A DNA stretch of 64,000 nt, taken from contig CM055826.1 of the NCBI GenBank assembly GCA_029582265.1, positions 37,084,127 through 37,148,126 of the forward strand, read 5' to 3'. Numbering within the stretch: position 1 is the stretch's first letter; each line of letters opens with the position of its first letter. Below the pieces are notes generated by a model, which saw nothing but the letters and a program-made list of their open reading frames with translations, did no database searches and was not told the origin of the DNA. This DNA is from Zoroaster sp. YZ-2022 (Eukaryota > Echinodermata > Asteroidea > Forcipulatida > Zoroasteridae). Shown piece by piece: positions 1 to 20,800 of this stretch. The position numbers and the translations under genes are program-made.

Positions 1-223
1 CACGATGTGTTTCTTATCTGTGATACATGTACATGGCCAGGTACCCTCCCTGCATGCATGGAGCAATAAACAGTGTCCACTGACCCAACCACTAACCTTG
101 CAATCACTACAACAAACATGGATGTACATGTACCATGGCAAGGCAAGTATGCCTAATAACCTCAATCCTCCAAAATCCTTCACTTCAGCAAAGAGTATTT
201 TGGAGGATTTGGGAAGGTTAGGG
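1..223 (+). mobile_element. TTAA-ended element, 44-bp-end family (right part)
   Basis: Right part of a short non-coding element cut by the window edge. It ends in GGTTAGGG followed by TTAA at 224-227. The same sequence, including the GCATGCATGG core and the subterminal TTTTGGAGGATTTGGG, recurs at 1875-2178, 10717-11000 and, inverted, at 27670-27800. The open frame here is a by-product of the repeat. Confidence 0.75.
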
Positions 224-435
224 TTAATATTTGGGTCGTTAATCTAAGGACGTCCATTAAAACATGACCTTTGACCCTAACCCCCTACAGGCATTTCACA
301 GGCACCTTTTAAATCTAGAGTTTCAACAACCCACTGCCTGTTCTATTTCTAATGTTGAACAATAAAGGTGTGGGACAACATAAATCATCTCTCAGAGTTG
401 ACAGATTCATAATCAGTTTGTGTTTCTCTTCTCAG

Positions 436-9426
<8,991 letters not shown>

Positions 9427-9459
9427 TGCATCTTTGGTTCTTCTCAATGGCCGTTAATT

Positions 9460-9722
9460 ATATACTACTCAAAACAATTTAGGGAACACCGGAATAATCT
9501 GTTATCATTTATTTCAGATAAACACAATGTTTCACAGAATTGATGAGAAACAACTGCACAATGAAACAGGTGATAAAGGATGCATGTAGTGATTACACAT
9601 TTCATGACATGACTACTGAAAGAGAGAGGGGGTTGCAAATGCAAAAATCCCGGTTCATGGAACATTTCAAACCTATTTCATGTTAAAAATCCGGTGTTCC
9701 CTAAATTGTTTTGAGTAGTATA
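9460..9722. mobile_element. Tc1-like MITE with about 32-bp perfect inverted ends
   Basis: ATATACTACTCAAAACAATT...AGGGAACACCGG at the left is repeated inverted at 9690-9722. The end type (CTCAAAACAATT next to TA) suggests Tc1/mariner. It lies just after the LACTB2 stop codon. A second copy at 45363-46597 is interrupted by another transposon. Confidence 0.85.
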
Positions 9723-9798
9723 TGTATGCTGTGGTCATCTTAACCAGACGTCTTATAATCTGAACAGAACACATGGTTGCAGATATTCATGTAAGTAA

Positions 9799-10671
9799 GG
9801 CCATGTTTTTTTAATAACTTGGATTACGGAATCGCCGCTCGAAAAAATCGCGTTTCTGAAAAAAAAAAAAAAAAAAAAAAAAATCCACAACACTTACAAC
9901 AGTGCCACCGATCGCGTACAAAACACCATCGTGTACAAAACAATACTTTTAGATCACATTTTCTTCAAATACAACAAGATCCCTACAATACATGTACAGT
10001 AAATGTGTACACGTACCGTGAGCCAGTGAACGGAGAAAAAATCGCGCCGATGTATGATGGAAACCAGACCAATGTTATGCATTCACGCATAAAAGTGCGA
10101 GTCCGGTTTATAGACTATACTATTTGCCCAAGTGCATACATTGGCCATTTAGTAACAACTACATGTACGTGACGCACGTCGCATCGCGCGACTTGACCTC
10201 ACGGCCCAAACTCATGCAATCGATTGCTGTGTCAACAAATGGTCTGTGTGTGCGAATTTGGGCAGAGCATCAGCGTGTGTGCATCTGTTGTTTACAATGG
10301 CGGCCGCTGCGAGACTTGGTGCATCTTGCTGCTTTTTTCAAGCCGAATAATGTAAAAGTTTAGGTCGCGTAGTTAGGGTCGGTCAGAAACCGGAAACAGA
10401 ACATTTTGTTAAGCCTAAACACTCGCGACATTCATTCAGTGACTTTCTGCTTTTGTCTACATAAATTGTGTATAATGTACGTGTTTTAGAAGCCGCCTGC
10501 GTGCCTTCGGTATTTTTTTTTTTTTTTTTTTTTTTCACCCTTGATTTCGTGAGCTCGAAATTCCGTAATCCCGGTCATTTTTTTTTTTTTTTTTTTTTTT
10601 TTTAACCCCGATCCCCGCTCATTTTTTGTAGCTTACAAATCCGTAATCCAAGTAATAAAAAACAAACGGCC
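9799..10671. mobile_element. PIF/Harbinger-like 873-bp element with TAA target duplication
   Basis: GGCCATGTTTTTTTAATAAC...TTGGATTACGGA at the left matches, inverted, TCCGTAATCCAAGTAATAAA...GGCC at the right; TAA lies directly outside both ends (9796-9798, 10672-10674). Interior has three homopolymer A/T runs and GC-richer sequence but no transposase. Confidence 0.85.
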
Positions 10672-10716
10672 TAAGGGAAAAAATCTAATACTAGTCTTAT
10701 TTATACGTGGATAACA

Positions 10717-11000
10717 CTAACTCCCTAGGCCCATATGCTTACACATAACCATAATCCTCCAAAATTCTTCAGTAGTAAATCAAGCACATGACATGTATGC
10801 ACACATGTATTTCTAATCTGTGATACATGTACATGGCCAGGGACCCTCACTGCATGCATGGAGCAATAAACAGTGTCCACTGACCCAATCACTACAACAA
10901 ACATGGATGTACATGTACCATGGAAAGGCAAGTATGCCTGATAACCTCAATCCTCCAAAATCCCTTCACTTTGGCAACGAAGATTTTGGTTTTAAGACCA
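10717..11000 (+). mobile_element. TTAA-family MITE (44-bp-end family), right end truncated
   Basis: CACTAACTCCCTAGGCCCAT left end with the flank decayed, then the same body as 1875-2178; similarity stops around 10990 before the right terminus. Confidence 0.75.
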
Positions 11001-11072
11001 CTGGTGGATATTCATGGCTGCAAAATACACGGTAAATGAACTCTTCCATTCACTAAGACAGGTACTAGCTTA

Positions 11073-11480
11073 ATATTATGATCAGTGAACGATTTCCTCC
11101 AAAAATACGTAATTTGGACAATCTGCGATGGAATTTCAAACAATACATCGCAGATTTTGCGATACAAATTGCGACAGATTTTTTCACTATTGTGGTTTAA
11201 TAATAAACATTTTGGAAATCATATTCACAAACCTTTCCCGAAATAATGTTTACATGTATATTTCCAACCAAAAAATATCAAGGGGTACGTCCGTAGTCAG
11301 CGATGACGTTGATGCAATAGTGAACACGTTTACTGGTGGTTTTACCTATGTGTATCCGTACATGCAATCCATCCCAGCAATCCATAAGGATTTTATCCAC
11401 AATGCCTAAAATTCTATGTGCATGCATTATTTTTCTGCTGATGAGTTAACTACGGGCGAAATTCCCAAAATGGAAAACAC
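11073..11480. repeat. About 400-bp dispersed repeat starting TATTATGATCAGTGAACG
   Basis: The same block, about 90 percent alike by eye, is at 19626-20050, where it separates two copies of a tandem duplication. Contains GGACAATCTGCGATGGAATT and ends ACGGGCGAAATTCCC. No coding content recognised. Confidence 0.75.
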
Positions 11481-11484
11481 GCAA

Positions 11485-12275
11485 CAACCGCCCATTTTTT
11501 TAAAGCTTCACACGTGTTTATTTTTTCTTCTGCGGAGTTTGGAACATTAATTGAGCCACCCCCTATACACAATAGTACCGTGTTCAGTTCACATGTGGCC
11601 TTTCATATGATCACTACGGCCGTATTGAAAGGAACCCTAGAAACGTTACAACTTGAACAAAACGAGCATTCATTCATATATGTAGTGGTGAGATTTAGAA
11701 TCATTTCAGCACACAATATGATTGCACTTTCAACCACGGTGAGCCACTCATTTTCCTGACAAATTTTTAATAATCAAAATCAAGCTTGATCATACCACAA
11801 ACTAATGTTCACTTTGAAAAGCACCCGAACATGTCGCAGTCAGTAATTTGTTTTCGTGGTAATGCCTCTGTTTTAGCGATCGATATAACAATGTAAACAA
11901 AAAAGAAAATGGACGGAGGACTAACTTTCATGAATGACTGCAATTTGGCGAAAATAATGAAGAAATTGGCCTAAAAGAAAGAAACATGTGGCTCAATTTC
12001 CGGACATTAAAGATGATTATTTCTGGTAAAATTTGGACATTCATATTATAAACCAAACGACAGTAAAGCCTTGAAAAACAACACCTTTACCTATGCACAC
12101 TAGATACAGTAATTTTAAGCATTTTAAATTTGCTATACACAAAATTATTTTGCTATGCAAAATTTTTGAACAAAATCGTTCCCTGATCAATGATTGTTAT
12201 ATTTTGCATAATATAGATTATACCAGTACCAATAATTGAGTAATTTTAGGTCAAAGACTGTTTGCCTTTTGAATA
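11485..12275. other. AT-rich intergenic DNA, nothing recognised
   Basis: Between LACTB2 and the DNAJC27 3' end. No conserved frame, RNA gene or clear repeat seen. Confidence 0.5.
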
Positions 12276-12281
12276 AGTTAA

Positions 12282-12398
12282 CCCCTCCTACTATTACAAG
12301 GGTCAAAATCAGTCAAAATTGCCCCTGTGTGCACAGGCAGTTGACTGGTTTTGACCTCTACAGCAACTTTCCACCAAAGTGCATCAATAGTAGGAGGG
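12282..12398. mobile_element. Minimal family A MITE, 117 bp, TTAA on both sides
   Basis: TTAA at 12278-12281 and 12399-12402; ends CCCCTCCTACTATTAC and ATAGTAGGAGGG are near-perfect inverted repeats. Internal deletion derivative of the 310-bp family A elements. Confidence 0.82.
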
Positions 12399-12428
12399 TT
12401 AATGCAGGCCTGGATTTTCATGAAGGCT

Positions 12429-12817
12429 ATGGCCTCTTTTGAACTGCTAAGCAGATAAAATTGCTTAGCATATATCTTTGGTTACCAGCCAAACTTTCAT
12501 ACAAAATGTATGCATTTTGGCTGGTAATAATAATAATAATAATGTGTGGACTTATATAGCGCACGTATCCACCAACTGAGTGGTGCTCAAGGCGCATTAT
12601 ATTATTACCCCTGCTCATGAGGCTCATAAATCATTCCTGAAACCATCTCAGCTCCCTGGGAGTATACAGCTCAATTGCTGCCATTACAGCGCATATAGGG
12701 CTAATCAACCAACTCTGCCCTCACAGGTACCCATTTAACCCCTGGGTGGAGAGAAGCAATTATGGTTAAGTGTCTTCTGTTTTATATTGCTTAGCAAGTC
12801 TATGAAATTGGCCCCCT
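12429..12817. mobile_element. Palindromic MITE split by a SINE
   Basis: Left half to about 12525 and right half from about 12776 are the two parts of the 4870-5048 type element; the SINE lies between them, exactly at the TTGGCTGGTA|GTCTG position of the uninterrupted copy. Confidence 0.82.
12526..12775 (-). mobile_element. SINE, reverse, 5'-truncated, nested
   Basis: (AAT)n tail at 12526-12542, then TGTGGACTTATATAGCGCAC...; ends within the central GAAGCAATTATGGTTAAGTG block, so the tRNA-like head is lost. Confidence 0.85.
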
Positions 12818-13019
12818 GGGTCTTGGTGACCCATAAACATGTTCCCATAGACAGTCTGATGTCCTAATGGAAGTAATGAAATTCCACACATGTAACAGTG
12901 TTTTACCTTTTCCCGTACGTATTGCGTTTTGAATCTTTGTTAACCCTTCTGAATGCAACAAGATACAACAGCTCAATTTGTTGCGTTGAGCATTGTTAGG
13001 GTTAAAAGTAATCATGGAT

Positions 13020-14733
13020 AATTTTGATTAAAGTTAATAACTGTTGAATACAGCTGTCAAGCAAGTCACTTTATTAACAAAACGCTTATACAACTTTAAA
13101 ATTATGTACAAATCTATACATGTATGTTGTAAAATAAATACTAGGTATAAATATTGTATAATAAGAGAAGGGAAATTGTTAAAAAATAAAAAATTCTGGT
13201 GAAATACCATTTACTAATCAAGGCCATGTGTTGGTGAGTGTGCATATAAAAAAAAACAAGCTCTGCTTGCCTGGGCTAGGCCCTCCAGAAGCCCAGGTTC
13301 AGCACTCACAAAAGACAATTAGGAGGCCAGGTAGCCTGGGCCTGGCCAGGCTTCTCAAAGGCTTGCCTGTACCATGACTTTGGCCCTCCTCCTTAAAGAA
13401 AATCAGCACACCATTTTGTAAGTGCTGCATCATAGAACAAAAACAAAACAGAGTGTGTAGAACCAGCTTGCCATAGGCATGAGTTGTCACACCTTGGTAC
13501 TCTTGTAATCACAATTGTATTAGGTTAACAGAATATAAGTACACTATGGAAAGGGAGATCACGTCCAACCCCCTCCCCTGATCCACCAATGGTGCTATGG
13601 ATGGATTAACTTTGGAGTGGAAGTTAGTAATCTAGTACAGCGAGAAGATATCAAATTCTCTCATGAATACAATTTTTTATAATTAACTCATAAATGGACA
13701 AAACGTAACAGGGAAATACGTGCACCAAATTTCTCATATACAAAGTATGGTGGCTAAGAGAGGCCTCACAAATCAGGCAAACGTTCATATCTCTATGTGA
13801 AAAAGTCGTTTCACAAACACAGCATGGCAGATTCCAATCGATCCAACAATTTTGGCTACAGTTGGACATCGTTTCAGAGCAAAACATTTTTTGTTAAATG
13901 CTGACGTGCAGGTCTGGGTGCCAATGTTTGTACCTTCCCTTTAAGGGGGTTTCCCCCAGAGCAAATAAAGATATGATGTAATCTTGATATTATACAGACA
14001 AGTTTCAAAGCTCTATTTACTTCATAAAAACAAACGAACAAACAAAACGATTATTTGGGTTATTAAAACCATACAGAAAAAATGTAAAAATAAAAATAGT
14101 TGATTATCCTTTCAAAAACAAACATCAGGTCAGGAGGAAGATTTTAATAAATTTATTTATTTACCGTTTAATACAGGGATGCTAGTTTTCCAGCTATTGC
14201 CGGAATTCCGGCTTTTTCATATTTTTCCCAAAGAAATCTGGCGCTCCGTCTTTCGTCCGGCCCGAAAAAAGATTCACCTTTGTTGTGTGTGGGTCCATGT
14301 GTGTGTGTGTTGTATGTATGCGTTGTATACATAGTGATCATAAAGATTGCGTTTCGCGGCCCTCATTTTCTGAATTTTTTGACTGTATTTACTCAACTTG
14401 GCTACCATAATGGAGGTCGGAAGAGGTGTGGATCTGAAAAAAAAATTGATGCTAGTGTAAAGTACAGGTTCAATTGGCATTGGCTTGAATCAAAAGACAA
14501 CAAGGGATATTTTCTTTCCGTGCACATGAATGAACGTTCGCTCTCCCTTTGCGGGAAAATTTTTGTTCCAGCCCTGGAGCAAAGAGCTACTGGCATCCCC
14601 GTTAACAAGAATGTTTCTTATAACCCCCCGCCCAATACGGATATGCCCTGACTAATGCGAAACTCCACTAACCATATTTCCATTTCTCATTAACACAAAA
14701 CAATAAAATCTTTTACATTTCAATCGGGAATCT
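13020..14733 (-). other. Probable DNAJC27 3' UTR and downstream DNA
   Basis: No gene seen. TTTATT words (AATAAA on the minus strand) at about 13069 and 14150-14165 are candidate poly(A) signals for DNAJC27. A GC-richer GCCTGGGCTAGGCC palindromic patch is at 13260-13370; 13800-13890 resembles 37100-37210 (shared AATCGATCCA words), so part is dispersed repeat. Confidence 0.4.
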
Positions 14734-14863
14734 TTATCTGTTCTTGAGGAGTTGGGTTCTCGCTGTGACTAGAATCTTGAACGCTTCCTCGCTCCCTGGC
14801 GCTATGCTCTTGTCTGGATGAAGAATGACTGCCATCTTGCGATATGCCTTATTGATGTCGTCT
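14734..14863 (-). CDS. DNAJC27: DNAJC27 exon 7 (J domain, stop)
   Basis: Encodes DDINKAYRKMAVILHPDKSI and APGSEEAFKILVTARTQLL-KNR-stop. Contains HPD. Acceptor atatcttcag. Confidence 0.95.
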
Positions 14864-17800
14864 CTGAAGATATAATCATAATTATTTATTTATTAATGAA
14901 TTTATTATTCATTTACAGTGTAATGTGCCTATATCTCTTAGGTTTCATCAATTCTTTTCATATTTTTTATTTGAAGTGCCTTGTGCATTTTAATTTCACT
15001 TCAGTTTTTATCAGTATTCCTTTTTCTTTTTCCTTTTTTCTACTTTTAAAAACTGGTTTATTCTCACATATTTCATGCTTTTTAATGTTATATTTAAATT
15101 TGAAACCTTTGACGTACATGTATTTATTTATATCTTTTTTGATTATTTGTTTATTTTTATTTATATAAATTATTCTAAATCAATATATATTTGTATCTAC
15201 TCCTTGTTTTACAACCAGATGTGCGGCAGCAGGTCTAGGGATCACAGTAATTGCTTTGCTTTTGTTGCTCCAAGCCCATCTGGAAGTATTGTTTTGTATT
15301 GTTGTGATGGCTGAATAAATAATAATAATAACATACTTCATAAATACAAGGTTCGTGTGTACCAGTGCATGTGGTTTTACATGTCGTGTATGCAACTTGA
15401 TTTTCCCACAATCCGTAAAGGATTTTTACCGCAATGCCCCAAATTCAATGTGCATGAAATTTTGCATCGCAGTTTTGCTATTATGCAAAATCTTGTTCCC
15501 CATACTGACATACTGCCTGGTGCATGTTTCCCTTCATCCTACGATCTATCTCAATTCCTACATTCAGTTCCTCTATCTGACTCTATTTACTTTCTTATTT
15601 TTCCCACATGCTGCATCTCTTTGGAATTCCTTGCCTGGTGCATGTTTCCCTTCATCCTACGATCTATTCTCTGTTTCAAGAGGAATCTCATTTCTCACCT
15701 TCAGCTCCTCTGAGTGTATTTACTTTTTTCTTTTTCTTCTATCATAGCCCTGTGGCTTTTAGCCTTGTTCGGGGAGAATATGCATGAAAAAAATCAGGGA
15801 AAGCTTTGAGCTTACTTGATACATTTCTGAGAAAATTGTGAAAATTGCTTTCCTGATCATGCCCCTTGTAATGATCCCATTTTTAGATTTTTACAAAGGG
15901 AACATAAATCAATTTTCCCTTTAACCCTTTCAATACCATTGTCGACTTTTGTCGACGGCGCACCTACCTACGCTTCTTTACCATCGTTGACTTTCGTCGA
16001 CGAGAGCAGTGCCGGTGTTCAAGAGGGTCCACTAAATGTATTTGCTGCCCTCTGCTGTTAATTTTTATACAGTTGTATAGAACAATAGGGGTCACCATTA
16101 TGACCTTTTGAGAAAACTCTGATCAAAGTTTTTCACATGCGCTAATTTTCCGAAAGTTTTTCCAACATTTTGTTACTGGATGAGCTTTTTGCTGATAGTG
16201 ATTCTGAGAATGATTCAAATGATTCCGAGGAAGATTCTAGCCAAGAATCCGAAGATATTTCGTCAGAATCTGACGACAATTTGCCCGGGCCAAGCAGTGC
16301 AAGACAGGCTACCGCGCCGGGAATGGCGTGCCGCGGGATGCGTGGTGTGCGAGTCCGTGGTGGTCGGCAGGTCCCAACTCATCCTCCTCGGAGGCAAAAC
16401 ATGCCAAACTTCCATACTGGATGGAAGGAGACAGCAGACTTCGTCCCTCAACCGCCCCCATTTACAGGTACTCCTGGGCCAACCAACGATTTTCGAAACA
16501 AAACGAAACATTTGCCAAATTTGTCAAGTACCGTAGTAGTTGTCTGAACGAAACTTTCACTCAAGCAGAAAGCGCGGTAGTCTAATTGTGTTTGTTAGTA
16601 TATCACAAATTGTATGTGTGCCCTAGAATATATCTGATTTTTGATGTATTCATGTTCTTTTCTTGTGAAAGAAAAATCTTGTCTTTGCCAAAGAAAAAAA
16701 ACAATAAATTGAGTATATTCATATTATGAGAAAAGTGTCTTGTGTTCATATTTTTTTATAACCTTTACATTTGAAAGTACACAGAATATGGATATGCTAT
16801 GTTATATCCATTATTTGGATTTTGTAACTATAAGCTTCTGACAGGAAATACTTGCTTGACAAACAGATGAAAGAAGGCTGCGATTCCACACATTGTACTG
16901 TGTGTATTAGCTGTGCGTGTACAGTATGTGTGTGTAATCTCACACGCATCAATGAACACACAGTGTATTACAATGGAGGGTCTATGCAGTGCATTTTACA
17001 TTGTGTAATTGGGAGTCCATTAGGCTCATCAGATAGGAAACTGCAACTCTCTGGAAAAATTGTAATAAGTTGCTTGTTTTATACCAAAAACAATTGATTT
17101 TGATGTTATATGAAAGAGTATACAATGAGTGAAAAATGTCACACACAAACCTGTTTCATTTATCTAAGTCTTCATAGTGAAAATCAAGTTTGAAAGTGCA
17201 TGAGCAGTCAAGTTGTAACATAAAAATTCTAGATTCAAATATTTTGAAACTTCAAATTTAGAGAAATTATAATATAATCAACCAAAATTGCATTGAAATA
17301 TATTTTTGTTGTAACCATTTGAAAGGTAATTATATATGTAACAAAGTGCATGCACAAAAATTTTCTCTACGACACTGTCTTCACTATGAAAACTGAGCTT
17401 GAAAAGTGGGGTCTTCAGAAGCTGCTGTGGTTGCAAAACAATTCGGTTCTGGACTGTACACTCCGTACAAACAATGTGGTCCTCAGTGGGCTGCGTGGTC
17501 AAAACAATTCGGTATTAAAAGGGTTAACCCTAACCACCTATAGGTTTTCTGGCTAGGAACCTTCCTTAACCCTAATCTCCTATAGGTATTCTGGCTAGGA
17601 ACCTTCCTTAACCCTAACCCCCTTAGGTATTCTGGCTAGGAACCTTCCTTAACCCTAACCCCCTATAGGTTTTCTGGCTAGGAACCTTCCTTAACCCTAA
17701 TCTCCTATAGGTATTCTGGCTAGGAACCTTCCTTAACCCTAATCCCCTATAGGTTTTCTGGCTAGGAATCCTCCAAAATCCATCAGTGCACTTTTGGAAA

Positions 17801-20800
17801 CATGCCCTTATCTTCAAAATGCACCATGCATTTTCGTTGATCTTTCATATTCAGCACTTATGGCCTGTACATCTTGCCAGGTAGTAATTTTGGCCCATTT
17901 GAAGAGGTGAAAGTACCAGTTTCCAACAGTGCTGATTTTTTTTCCCCTTGGAGGATAAGGTGTAGTTAGGGTTAACCAGTTCGCGTCGGGAATAAAAAAG
18001 ATTTTCTGGGCCCCTGTGTGGGTTTCTTTTTCTCACACACACGTTAATGGAAGCTTACACAGCTCGTGGCCACGTCTTCCGAGCATGTCACCGTACACGC
18101 GTGGCTCAACCGAGCATGCATACAAATATATCGGAGTTTCCTATGGCGTGTTTAGATGCTCTCCAATCCGTGGTGCAAACAAAAATTGCGTGTATACACG
18201 GCCTCCGACGCGAACTGGTTAAGAAGGAAACTTCAAGGCATTTTTTTCATCAAAACTAATCAAAGGAATTTGATATCATGTAATTCATAAATTTTTACAC
18301 AAATACAAGCAATGAATAAATTAACATACATCACAGAGAAGATATTTTGTTTCATAACCTCTCCGACATATAGTGACTTACTTTGATGCACCTTGTCTGA
18401 GTCCCAGCCTCTCGTAGTCATTTCTACTGTTCTTAAGTCGCTGGATCGTCTCTACCTGCTCCTTTGTGTAGCCAAGCGTAGTCTGGATGCGGACAGCTCG
18501 ACCGCCATTCTCATAGGCTGTCACCAGACCATTGAAAAGTTCCTGTCAACAAAAATAAAGAAACAATCAAATGGGAATCTCGCCAAGATATCCGTTTAAT
18601 ATAATATAAGATAAGATAAGATTGCATTTGTGACCCGCTCTACGAAAAAGGGTATTAAGTCGCGCTATGCTATTACACGTAAAGGGCTGTTCTCTGTGGA
18701 GACGGGTGAACAAATCTTCACAAACTGATTTTTTTATTTTTTTGGTTTGTTGGCTTCTATAATATCAATATTTTCATAATTTATTTTCAGAAATATTAAT
18801 ATTGATGAATAAAGATGAAAAAACAAACATTTTTGTGTGCATTGTTTTCGTCTTTTGTTTTACTCTTTGTCCGTTTTAGAGGGAAAAAAACACCAATGTT
18901 ATGCTTTCGTAGTGATACGGTTTTAACACCCGCTATCAATAACATAACTGTTGCTATGGGCATTCAAGAGAGTTTATTTTTAGCTCATTTCTTTTTCCAC
19001 TTAGTATGTTTAAAGGGCTGTATCTCTGAAAGCACTTTCGTTACATTGTAAAATATGAATATGCAAATATTAATATATCTCCAGAATGCAAAATGCCACA
19101 GGGGTCAAACATATACCAAATTAAAGCTTGTAATGTGAGCAATTCAACTATATATATAACTAATTGTTTATTTGTGCGACATAATACCCTTTTTTGTAGA
19201 GCGGGTCACATATTGTTCACATTTAAAAACATAGAAATTCAACTTCCACTGGCAATACCAGTGATGTGATTTGACAAAAGTAACAAATCCTGAAAAATGG
19301 GTAGTAGGCCTGGGTCTCCCTTTGGTCTAGAGGACAAAGCCCCCCTGAACCTCCTGGATGTTTAATTTTGGAGGATTTACAGACTCTCCACATCCCCACA
19401 AACAAGACACTAGAGGTTTGGACACAATATAGGCTATTTCTGTCTTTCCTTGGTGGCTACTTCTCTTCTTTCAAGAAAATTTTGAAGGTAAAGGGAGAGT
19501 TGTACAAAATCCTGAAATCAGGAAAAATCCTGAGTAATCACAGGCCTTCAATACAGGTAACGACAACAATACAAAAAGTACACAGCATAAAATACAATAC
19601 AAAAGCTACAAGTTTTACCTATAAAATATTATGATCAGTGAACGATTTCCCCTGTATCGCATCGCAAAATGTGATGTAATTTGGACAATCTGCGATGGAA
19701 TTTCAAACAATACATCGCAGATTTTGCGATACAAATTGCGACAGATTTTTTCACTATTGTGGTTTAATAATAAACATTTTTGAAATCATATTCACAAACC
19801 TTTCCCGAAATAACGTTACATGTATATTTCCGACCAAAAACGTACGTGGTCAACGATGACATCACGACGCGACGGTGTTGATGCAATAGTGAACACGTGC
19901 ACTGGTTTTACCTATGTGTATCCGTACATGCAACTTTATTTCCCAGCAATCCATAAGGATTTTATCCACAATGCCTAAAATTCTATGTGCATGCATTATT
20001 TTTCTGCTGATAAATTAACTACGGGCGAAATTCCCGAAATGGAAAACACGTTTATCTGTTTAATATAAGATAAGATTGCATTTAATATTGTTCAAATTTA
20101 AAACATAGAAATTCAACTTCAACACTGGTAATACCAGGGATGTGATTTGACAAAAGTAAAAAAATCCTGAAAAATGGGTAGCAGGCCTGGGTCTCCCTTT
20201 GGTCTAGAGGACAAAGCCCCCCTGAACCTCCTGGATGTTTAATTTTGGAGGATTTACAGACTCTCCACATCCCCACAAACAAGACACTAGAGGTTTGGAC
20301 ACAATATAGGCTATTTCTGTCTTTCCTTGGTGGCTACTTCTCTTCTTTCAAGAAAATTTTGAACGTAAAGGGAGAGTTGTACAAAATCCTGAAATCAGGA
20401 AAAATCCTAAGTAATCACAGGCCTTCAATACAGGTAACGACAACAATACAAAAAGTACACAGCATAAAATACAATACAAAAGCTACAAGTTTTACCTATA
20501 AAATACAATAACTATTCAATATACCACCATGTATGAATCAACTAAAGAATAAAGCAAATGTCAGACGAAGCAGTTACTATTCAATGATGACCGAAATCGG
20601 AAGATGGGGCATTTGGTACCAAATTTACTTAACCAGTTCGCACCGGGAATAAAAAAGTTTTTCCGAACCCCGTGGCGGGTTTATTTTTACCGCACAAACA
20701 CGACCAATGGTGCTCACCAGAGCATGACTGGGGAGACCGTGTCTTCCACCGTATGCTTATGGCTCGTTGCCACGTCGCCCGGGAATCTATACAAATATTC

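Noticed and set aside
14818..15168. 116-codon hydrophobic ORF (membrane protein-like)
   Set aside because: T-rich intron DNA gives Phe/Leu/Ile codons; no start context or similarity.
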